NCBI GenBank assembly: GCA_023423605.1
Contig: JAFAFF010000198.1
Coordinates: 1-6,318, forward strand
Origin: Pseudomonadota bacterium
Lineage (GTDB): Bacteria > Pseudomonadota > Gammaproteobacteria > Xanthomonadales > Xanthomonadaceae
Length of the DNA stretch: 6,318 nt
Direction of reading: 5' to 3'
The position numbers were made by a program, and so were the translations under genes. Positions 1 through 6,318 of this stretch are shown in pieces. The notes under the pieces are model-generated. The model saw nothing but the letters and a program-made list of their open reading frames with translations. It ran no database searches and was not told the origin of the DNA. The stretch's first letter is position 1. Every line of letters begins with the position of its first letter.

Positions 1-428
1 TCCAGGCGCGCCTGTTCTTCGCTGAAAGCGCCATCCAGCGCCGACCAGTGCAGGGCCAGCGATGGCAGCGCTTCCTGCAGCGCCGGCAACCGCGGAATCA
101 TCCAGCGCGCCAGGACGCTGCTGCTGCAACCCAGCACCAGGGCCTTGCGCAGGACAGGGCGGCGCAGTTCGCTGGCAGCCTCATGCAGGCGCAGGAACGC
201 GGCCGCACAGGCCGTCTGCAGCGTCTGCCCGGCCGTTGTCAGGCGCAGTCCGCGGCCTTGGCGTTCAAACAGTGCCACCTGCAGGTGGTCCTCCAGCATC
301 CTGACCTGCCGGCTCACCGCGCCATGGGTGACGTGGAGTTCCGTGGCGGCGCGACCGACACCGCCCAGTCTAGCGGTGGCCTCGAACGCGCGCAGGGCAT
401 TGAGCGGTGGCAGCTGGAAGGAGGACAT
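1..428 (-). CDS. trpI: LysR-family regulator, TrpI-like, N-terminal part (runs off left edge)
   Basis: Reading leftward from the ATG at 428 gives 142 residues with no stop before the window edge, about half of a normal LysR protein of roughly 300 residues. Residues 7-66 form the winged helix-turn-helix: PPLNALRAFEATARLG, then the recognition segment ELHVTHGAVSRQVRMLE (30-46), then LFERQGRGLRLTTAG (53-67). Residues 68-92 are the linker helix, and the effector domain begins at about 96 (ALVLGCSSSVLARWMIPRLP). From memory, the HVTHGAVSRQVR, GRGLRLT and LARWMIPRL stretches closely resemble Pseudomonas TrpI of the GcvA-like subgroup. The start is well fixed: an in-frame TAA lies at 447-449 and no other ATG falls between. 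No clear Shine-Dalgarno is visible. Its divergent position against trpB suggests it activates trpBA, in pseudomonads with indoleglycerol phosphate as effector. The LysR call is near certain; the TrpI identity is inferred from resemblance and position. Confidence 0.9.
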   Translation of the reverse strand, partial: MSSFQLPPLNALRAFEATARLGGVGRAATELHVTHGAVSRQVRMLEDHLQVALFERQGRGLRLTTAGQTLQTACAAAFLRLHEAASELRRPVLRKALVLGCSSSVLARWMIPRLPALQEALPSLALHWSALDGAFSEEQARL

Positions 429-436
429 GTGAGTAA

Positions 437-457
437 TACTGACATTTTATGGCAGTA
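437..457. promoter_or_regulatory. Palindromic operator, candidate LysR/TrpI binding site
   Basis: The arms TACTG and CAGTA, plus inner arms CAT and ATG, form a 21-bp dyad with 9 of 10 outer-to-inner pairs apart from one internal mismatch and the central bases. It fits the LysR T-N11-A rule in both directions (T437 with A449, T445 with A457). It lies 9 bp from the regulator start and about 30 bp upstream of the putative trpB -10, where a LysR activator and autorepressor would bind. The dyad is seen directly; the binding protein is inferred. Confidence 0.7.
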
Positions 458-465
458 ATTATCGA

Positions 466-496
466 TTTTTCGGACATGGGCGGTGCGCTAGAGTAT
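466..496 (+). promoter_or_regulatory. Probable trpB promoter
   Basis: A TAGAGT/GAGTAT -10-like sequence lies at 489-496, preceded by a T-rich tract at 466-470 but no good TTGACA -35 box. A weak -35 is what an activator-dependent promoter would show, and the dyad at 437-457 lies just upstream. The same GCTAGA core recurs before accD (2722-2727). The exact transcription start cannot be fixed from sequence. Confidence 0.4.
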
Positions 497-524
497 CCAT
501 CCCCCCGCGTTTCCGGTTGCCGTC

Positions 525-1742
<1,218 letters not shown>

Positions 1743-1783
1743 CCGGCATGCCGCAGCGAACCCGTGATGCCGACGAACCGATC

Positions 1784-1789
1784 GAAGGA
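1784..1789 (+). promoter_or_regulatory. Ribosome binding site deciding the trpA start
   Basis: GAAGGA lies 10 bases before the ATG at 1800. The reading frame is open back to a GTG at 1764 and an ATG at 1767, but those would add a 12-residue tail (MMPTNRSKDVPD) that TrpA proteins lack. The Shine-Dalgarno therefore selects 1800. Confidence 0.7.
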
Positions 1790-1799
1790 TGTACCTGAT

Positions 1800-2609
1800 A
1801 TGCCCGTGTCCCGTCTTGATGCCTGTTTCCAGAACCTGCGAGCGCGGCAGCGCAAGGCGCTGATTCCGTTCATCACTGCTGGCGATCCTTCGCTGGAGGC
1901 CACCGTGCCGGTCATGCACGGACTGGTCCAGGCCGGTGCCGACGTGATCGAGCTCGGCGTGCCGTTCTCCGACCCGATGGCCGATGGTCCCACCATCCAG
2001 CGCAGTTCCGAGCGTGCGTTGGCACGCGGTGCCGGGTTGCGCCATGTGCTGTGCACCGTCGCTGCGTTTCGTGAGCGCGACGACACCACGCCGGTGGTGC
2101 TGATGGGATACCTCAACCCGGTGGAAATCCACGGATACGCGCGTTTTGCCACCGAGGCGGTAGCGGCCGGCGTGGATGGCGTGCTGCTGGTCGATCTTCC
2201 GCCGGAAGAGGCACACGAAGCACAGCAGGCCTTCGATGCCGCTGGCCTGGCGCTGGTGCTGCTGGCCTCGCCGACCACCAGCGAACAGCGCGCCGGCACC
2301 TTGTTGTCGCTGGCGCGTGGATATCTCTACTACGTCAGTTTCGCGGGCGTGACCGGTGCTTCCGAGCGCCTGGACAGCGACGTGGCCAGTGCACGCCTGC
2401 AGGCGCTGCGTTCGCGTGCGGCGGTGCCGGTGGTGGCTGGCTTCGGCATCAAGGATGCGGCCAGTGCTGCGGCGATGGCACGCCACGCCGATGGCGTGGT
2501 AGTGGGAAGCGCGCTGGTGTCGGTGCTGGCCGAGGCTGGATCGGTGGAGGCGGCCGTGTTGGCCGCAGGTCGGTTCCTGTCGCCGCTGCGCCAGGCGCTG
2601 GATGGGTGA
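1800..2609 (+). CDS. trpA: Tryptophan synthase alpha subunit
   Basis: TrpA cleaves indole-3-glycerol phosphate to indole and glyceraldehyde 3-phosphate and channels indole to TrpB. From the ATG at 1800 it has 269 residues (E. coli 268), a TIM barrel. The catalytic acids are E51 and D62 in ELGVPFSDPMADGPTIQ, equivalent to E. coli E49 and D60. Loop 6, which closes over the substrate, is SFAGVTG (180-186) with T185 matching E. coli T183; a phenylalanine (F181) stands where E. coli has arginine. The phosphate-binding segments are GFGIKDA (214-220) and VVVGSALV (233-240). The N-terminal ALIPFITAGDPS (20-31) is typical. The better start is 1800, since starts at 1764 or 1767 add an unsupported extension. 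It is co-directional with trpB across a 57-bp gap that holds a 10-bp palindrome (1744-1753), and is probably co-transcribed with it. Confidence 0.97.
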   Translation: MPVSRLDACFQNLRARQRKALIPFITAGDPSLEATVPVMHGLVQAGADVIELGVPFSDPMADGPTIQRSSERALARGAGLRHVLCTVAAFRERDDTTPVVLMGYLNPVEIHGYARFATEAVAAGVDGVLLVDLPPEEAHEAQQAFDAAGLALVLLASPTTSEQRAGTLLSLARGYLYYVSFAGVTGASERLDSDVASARLQALRSRAAVPVVAGFGIKDAASAAAMARHADGVVVGSALVSVLAEAGSVEAAVLAAGRFLSPLRQALDG

Positions 2610-2680
2610 GCCACCGCCAGGCTGGTCGATGGTCGCCCACAGCCCGCAAACGTACGTACCAGCATGGTTTTCCAGCCGGG

Positions 2681-2696
2681 CTGCCGTCACCGGCAG
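2681..2696. other. Small hairpin between trpA and accD
   Basis: CTGCCG, a TCAC loop and CGGCAG form a 6-bp GC stem about 70 bases after the trpA stop. There is no T tract after it, so it is not a convincing intrinsic terminator; it could slow polymerase or be chance. The spacer also holds the 8-bp palindrome ACGTACGT at 2650-2657. I see no gene in 2610-2778. Confidence 0.3.
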
Positions 2697-2699
2697 GGG

Positions 2700-2729
2700 T
2701 GCACGAAGGGCGAAAGGCTGAGCTAGACT
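2700..2729 (+). promoter_or_regulatory. Probable accD promoter
   Basis: GCTAGACT at 2722-2729 contains a TAGACT -10-like box that resembles the GCTAGAGT upstream of trpB. A weak -35 (TGCACG, 2700-2705) lies at a suitable distance. It would give a leader of about 43 nt before the accD ATG. This separates accD-glmM expression from the regulated trpBA pair, although read-through from trpA remains possible. Confidence 0.4.
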
Positions 2730-2739
2730 GTCCGCCTTT

Positions 2740-2755
2740 GCGGCCTGCGGGCCGC
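2740..2755 (+). other. Leader hairpin upstream of accD
   Basis: GCGGCC, loop TGCG, GGCCGC form a perfect 6-bp, all-GC stem. If transcription starts near 2736 the hairpin sits at the very 5' end of the accD message and leaves the ribosome site (GGAAG at 2763-2767) free. It may protect the 5' end or serve as a regulatory site. The pairing is seen; the function is inference. Confidence 0.4.
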
Positions 2756-2778
2756 CCTGAACGGAAGTAGCAATCCGC

Positions 2779-3653
<875 letters not shown>

Positions 3654-3654
<1 letters not shown>

Positions 3655-5018
3655 TGGCCGTACGCAGGTATTTCGGCACCGACGGCATCCGTGGCCGTGT
3701 CGGCCAGGGGGTGATCTCGGCGGATTTCGTGCTGCGCCTGGGCAATGCCTTCGGTCGCGTGCTGGTCGCCCGGCGCGGTGCCGATGGTCGGCGGCCGGTG
3801 GTGGTGATCGGCAAGGACACGCGCATTTCCGGCTACATGTTCGAAGCCGCGCTGGAAGCGGGGCTGGTCGCGGCCGGTGCCGATGTGCAGCTGCTGGGGC
3901 CCATGCCCACGCCTGCCGTCGCGTTCCTGTCGCGCACGCTGGGCGCCGATGCCGGTATCGTCATCAGTGCCTCGCACAATCCGCACCACGACAACGGCAT
4001 CAAGTTCTTTTCCGCCCATGGCGAAAAGCTCGACGACGCGACCGAGCTTGCGCTGGAAGCCGAAATCGATGGTCCGTTCACCACGGTGGAATCCGAACGC
4101 CTGGGCAAGGCGATGCGCGCGCGCGAGGCGATCGGCCGTTACATCGAATTCTGCAAGGCGAGCGTGCCGCGCAGTTTCGATCTGCGTGGCATGCGCCTGG
4201 TGCTGGATTGCGCGCATGGCGCGACCTATCACATCGCGCCGCTGTTGTTCCGCGAACTGGGAGCCGAGGTGATCGCCATCGGCGCCGCTCCGGATGGCCT
4301 GAACATCAACGATGGGGTGGGTTCCACCCATATCGACAACCTGGCAGCGAAGGTGCGCGAAACCGGTGCCGACCTCGGCATCGCCTTCGACGGCGACGGC
4401 GACCGCGTACTGATGGCCGATGACCAGGGCAATCCGGTGGATGGCGACGACCTGCTGTACCTGCTTGCCCGTGCCTGGCAGGCCGAAGGACGCCTGCAGG
4501 GCCCGGTGGTGGGCACGCTGATGACCAATTTCGGTCTGGAACGGGCGCTGGCCGGCCTGGATATTCCCTTCGTGCGCAGCAACGTCGGCGACCGTTACGT
4601 CCACCAGGCGCTGGTCGAAGGTGGCGGCGTGCTGGGTGGTGAAACGTCCGGGCACCTGCTGTGCCTGGATCGTGCCACCACGGGCGATGCCATCGTCAGC
4701 GCCCTGCAGGTGCTGGTGGTGCTGCGCCAGGCCGGGCAGGGCCTGCGCCAGGCCCTCCAGCCGTTGGTCAAGGTGCCGCAGAAGACCGTCAACGTGCGCC
4801 TGGGCGAAGCATCGGCGAAGGCGACCGTGCAGGCCGGGAGCGTGCAGCAGGCGCTGGCGGCGGCACAGCAGGCCGTGAGCGGGCGCGGGCGCGCCTTCCT
4901 GCGCCCGTCGGGCACCGAGCCGGTGGTCCGGGTGACCGTGGAGGCCGATGAGGCCGGGCTGATGCAGGACACGCTGGACCGTCTGTCCGCGGCGGTGAAG
5001 GCGGCCGCGGGCGGCTGA
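3654..5018 (+). CDS. glmM: Phosphoglucosamine mutase
   Basis: GlmM converts glucosamine-6-phosphate to glucosamine-1-phosphate, the step before GlmU makes UDP-GlcNAc for peptidoglycan and lipid A. The 454 residues match the family (E. coli 445). The N-terminal [13 protein letters not shown] (5-17) is diagnostic of GlmM rather than phosphomannomutase. The active-site phosphoserine is S107 in [20 protein letters not shown] (101-120). The magnesium site is DGDGDR with D246, D248 and D250. The sugar-specificity loop is GGETSGH (328-334), and the C-terminal phosphate-binding loop is RPSGTEP (417-423). All four domains of the alpha-D-phosphohexomutase fold are present. The ATG shares its A with the accD stop, and the GGAGGG just before lies inside accD, so translation is probably by re-initiation. 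In E. coli glmM follows folP; here it follows accD, giving a unit that supplies two lipid A and envelope precursors. Confidence 0.97.
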
Positions 5019-5035
5019 TCGCGGGTGCGCCACGG

Positions 5036-5064
5036 CTGGCGACCGCGGCGCGATCTGTCACAAT
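5036..5064 (+). promoter_or_regulatory. Possible promoter of the oxygenase gene
   Basis: In the 102-bp gap after glmM, CTGGCG (5036-5041) and CACAAT (5059-5064) are spaced 17 bp apart and partly match -35 and -10 boxes. No terminator is seen after glmM, so read-through is also possible. Confidence 0.35.
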
Positions 5065-5110
5065 GAGCAGCCGGGCCGCGCAGCGGTCCGCACCGTTCAA
5101 TCGACCAGCC

Positions 5111-5114
5111 AGGA
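5111..5114 (+). promoter_or_regulatory. Ribosome binding site supporting a GTG start
   Basis: AGGA ends 6 bases before the GTG at 5121, a good spacing. The encoded N-terminus SQIPTLDITRL matches the usual start of this oxygenase family, so GTG is preferred over any internal ATG. Confidence 0.6.
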
Positions 5115-5120
5115 CCCGTT

Positions 5121-6056
5121 GTGAGCCAGATCCCCACCCTAGACATTACCCGCCTGGACAGCGACCGCGATGCGTTCGTGGCCGAACTGGGCGCCGCCTA
5201 CCGCCAGTGGGGCTTCGCCGGCATCCGCAACCACGGCATTCCGCAGGCCGACATCGACGCCGCCTACGATGTGTTCAAGGAATTCTTCGCGCTGCCGGAC
5301 GAGGTGAAGCGCAAATACCATGTGGCCGGCGGCGGCGGCGCGCGCGGCTATACCCCGTTCGGCGTGGAAACGGCCAAGGGTTCGAAGCATTTCGACCTGA
5401 AGGAGTTCTGGCATATCGGCCGGGAGATTCCGGACGATTCGAAATACCGCGAAGTAATGCCGCCGAACCTGTGGCCGGAAGAGGTCGATGGTTTCCGCGA
5501 ACGCGGTTATGGCCTGTACCAGGCGCTGGACAACCTGGGATCGCGGGTGCTTTCCGCGCTGGCGCTGCACATCGGCCTGCCGGAGGATTATTTTGCCGAC
5601 AAGACCAATTTCGGCAATTCGATCCTGCGTCCGATCCATTATCCGCCGATCACCACCGACGACATTCCGAACGTGCGTGCCGGTGCACATGGCGACATCA
5701 ATTTCATCACCCTGTTGGTGGGCGCCAGCGCGGCGGGGCTGGAAGTGCAGTCGCACGAAGGCGAGTGGGTTCCGTTCACTTCCGATGCGGACACCATCGT
5801 GGTCAATATCGGCGACATGCTGCAGCGGCTGACCAACCACGTCTATCCGTCCACCATCCACCGCGTGGTCAATCCGCCGGGCGAGCTGGCGCGCCAACCG
5901 CGTTATTCGGTGCCGTTCTTCCTGCACCCCAACCCGGATTTCCTGATCGACGTGCTGCCTTCGTGCGTTTCAGAGGAAAACCCGAGCCGGTATCCCGAAC
6001 CGATCACCGCCCACGGTTTCCTGGAAGAACGCCTGCGCGAGATCAAGCTGAAATAA
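5121..6056 (+). CDS. Isopenicillin N synthase-like Fe(II)/2-oxoglutarate oxygenase
   Basis: This is a 311-residue cytosolic oxygenase of the plant/fungal-type DIOX family (isopenicillin N synthase, flavonol synthase and gibberellin oxidase relatives). The N-terminal DIOX_N region is at about 3-115 (IPTLDITRL, WGFAGIRNHGIP, FFALPDEVKRKY). The double-stranded beta-helix core is at about 165-272. The iron triad is H190, D192 (GAHGDINFITLL) and H247 (STIHRVVNP). The R261-Y262-S263 motif after it is the RxS that holds the carboxylate of 2-oxoglutarate in this family, which favours a 2-oxoglutarate co-substrate over the tripeptide chemistry of true isopenicillin N synthase. All key residues are intact, so it should be active. 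The substrate cannot be read from sequence; no beta-lactam, ethylene or pigment genes lie nearby. It starts with GTG, sits 102 bp after glmM, and ends 11 bases before a cluster of palindromes that may end its transcript. Confidence 0.92.
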   Translation: MSQIPTLDITRLDSDRDAFVAELGAAYRQWGFAGIRNHGIPQADIDAAYDVFKEFFALPDEVKRKYHVAGGGGARGYTPFGVETAKGSKHFDLKEFWHIGREIPDDSKYREVMPPNLWPEEVDGFRERGYGLYQALDNLGSRVLSALALHIGLPEDYFADKTNFGNSILRPIHYPPITTDDIPNVRAGAHGDINFITLLVGASAAGLEVQSHEGEWVPFTSDADTIVVNIGDMLQRLTNHVYPSTIHRVVNPPGELARQPRYSVPFFLHPNPDFLIDVLPSCVSEENPSRYPEPITAHGFLEERLREIKLK

Positions 6057-6062
6057 GCGGGG

Positions 6063-6121
6063 TTCGTTGCAGGGGCTGCGGCCCTGCACCCACGTAGTGC
6101 CGGGCTCTGCCCGGCAACGAA
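6063..6121. repeat. Composite palindrome: two hairpins closed by an outer stem
   Basis: TTCGTTGC at 6063-6070 is the exact complement of GCAACGAA at 6114-6121. Between them lie hairpin 1 (TGCAGGG 6068-6074 with CCCTGCA 6082-6088) and the GTAG REP hairpin (6098-6116). If the outer stem is limited to TTCGT (6063-6067) with ACGAA (6117-6121), all three stems form together with no base left over at two of the three junctions; only CCCACGTAG (6089-6097) stays single-stranded. It begins 6 bases after the oxygenase stop codon. Pairings are read directly; function is not known. Confidence 0.7.
6094..6116 (+). repeat. GTAG-led REP palindrome (SMAG type)
   Basis: GTAG (6094-6097) is followed by a perfect 8-bp stem, TGCCGGGC (6098-6105) and GCCCGGCA (6109-6116), with a TCT loop. 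GTAG at the foot of a GC stem is the hallmark of the REP family known from Stenotrophomonas maltophilia, mobilised by RAYT (TnpA-REP) transposases. A second copy in the same orientation starts at 6311. No transposase is in the window. Just after a stop codon it may also act as a terminator or mRNA-end stabiliser. Confidence 0.8.
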
Positions 6122-6147
6122 GCAACAGCAACAGCAACAGCAACAGC
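6121..6147 (+). repeat. Hexanucleotide tandem repeat (AGCAAC)4.5
   Basis: Four perfect copies of AGCAAC and a half copy, AGC. It lies between the composite palindrome and the terminator-like stem, outside any credible gene. Tandem repeats of this kind can change copy number by slippage, so this is a candidate strain-typing locus. It produces the low-complexity runs (poly-Leu, poly-Cys, Val-Ala) in spurious minus-strand reading frames here. Confidence 0.9.
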
Positions 6148-6178
6148 GCAGGGCGTCGGCTCTGCGCTGTTCTTCGTT
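6142..6178 (+). terminator. Stem-loop, candidate terminator of the oxygenase transcript
   Basis: Positions 6142-6154 pair with 6159-6171 in a 13-bp stem with one G:T pair, closed by a GTCG tetraloop. TTCTTCGTTCT follows, a T-rich but interrupted tract. This is the strongest simple hairpin in the window and comes 85 bases after the oxygenase stop. Its 5' arm overlaps the end of the AGCAAC repeat. The stem is clear; efficient termination is uncertain because the T tract is broken. Confidence 0.55.
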
Positions 6179-6183
6179 CTGGC

Positions 6184-6284
6184 GGGGCGGAATGAACGTT
6201 CGGGGGACGGCAGGAGCCGCATCCTGCGGGCCTCGTTTCGTGCCATCCTTGGCGCTCAACGCCCCCGAACGCCCATTCCACCCC
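6184..6284. repeat. 101-bp element with 23-bp imperfect inverted ends
   Basis: Positions 6184-6206 (GGGGCGGAATG... ending TTCGGGGG) match the reverse complement of 6262-6284 (CCCCCGAACG... ending CATTCCACCCC) at 20 of 23 positions. The 55-base interior has two small hairpins: GCAGGA/TCCTGC (6210-6215 with 6222-6227, alternatively CCGCA/TGCGG at 6217-6229) and GCCA/TGGC (6242-6245 with 6250-6253). There is no room for a protein. It may be a miniature inverted-repeat element, a processed REP array, or a structured RNA. It is too long and symmetrical to be an ordinary terminator. Confidence 0.65.
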
Positions 6285-6302
6285 ACCTTGGACACGTTCC
6301 GG

Positions 6303-6318
6303 GCACCCACGTAGTGCC
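6303..6318 (+). repeat. Second GTAG REP, cut by the window edge
   Basis: GCACCCACGTAGTGCC repeats positions 6086-6101 exactly (16 of 16), including the GTAG and the first four bases of the stem. The rest lies beyond the window. The two copies are in direct orientation, 217 bp apart. Confidence 0.7.

Noticed and set aside
48..458. Plus-strand frames across the LysR region
   Set aside because: They lie opposite a clear LysR N-terminal domain and show no recognisable features.
429..524. trp leader peptide and attenuator
   Set aside because: There is no short frame with tandem Trp codons and no terminator-antiterminator pair in the 96 bp; a LysR dyad explains control better.
1764..1799. Longer trpA starting at GTG 1764 or ATG 1767
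   Set aside because: It adds 12 residues not typical of TrpA, and the GAAGGA ribosome site is placed for the ATG at 1800, which gives the family length of 269.
5121..6056. A true isopenicillin N synthase in a beta-lactam cluster
   Set aside because: The RxS motif suits a general 2-oxoglutarate oxygenase, and there is no peptide synthetase or epimerase gene nearby.
6121..6147. CRISPR-like array
   Set aside because: The repeat unit is six bases with no spacers, so it is a simple tandem repeat.
5903..6310. Minus-strand frames through the tail with poly-Leu, poly-Cys or Val-Ala runs
   Set aside because: The low-complexity runs come from the AGCAAC repeat, which keeps every frame open. The remainder reads through palindromes and the antisense of the oxygenase gene.

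Overview
The window is GC-rich and bacterial. It most likely comes from the Xanthomonadaceae, and Stenotrophomonas fits best. The reasons are a stand-alone trpBA pair next to a divergent TrpI-like LysR regulator, accD following trpA, GC-rich codon use with almost no TTA/CTA/TCA codons, and GTAG-led REP palindromes (the SMAG type known from S. maltophilia) at the right-hand end. The genus is inferred from these features, not from a database match.

Layout, left to right. Positions 1-428 (minus) hold the N-terminal part of a LysR regulator that runs off the left edge. Positions 429-524 are a compact divergent control region with a strong 21-bp palindrome (437-457) of the LysR T-N11-A type. Positions 525-1742 are trpB and 1800-2609 are trpA, the two subunits of tryptophan synthase. 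Positions 2610-2778 are a spacer with a likely accD promoter and a small leader hairpin. Positions 2779-3654 are accD (carboxyltransferase beta subunit of acetyl-CoA carboxylase), overlapping by one base with glmM at 3654-5018 (phosphoglucosamine mutase). Positions 5121-6056 are an isopenicillin N synthase-like Fe(II)/2-oxoglutarate oxygenase of unknown substrate, starting at GTG. Positions 6057-6318 contain no credible gene but are densely structured: two hairpins closed by a shared outer stem, a hexanucleotide tandem repeat, a strong terminator-like stem-loop, a 101-bp element with 23-bp imperfect inverted ends, and the first half of a second GTAG REP at the right edge.

How the genes relate. 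The regulator plus trpBA resembles the pseudomonad TrpI-trpBA arrangement, in which the regulator activates trpBA in response to indoleglycerol phosphate. AccD makes malonyl-CoA for fatty acids, and GlmM makes glucosamine-1-phosphate for UDP-GlcNAc. Both products feed the cell envelope, including lipid A, and the two reading frames are translationally coupled. The oxygenase has its own spacer and probably its own promoter, so it is more likely a neighbour than a pathway member.

The coding part is ordinary chromosomal housekeeping DNA, and I see no new multi-gene system. The unusual material is in the last 262 bases, where several palindromes share and compete for the same short arms.
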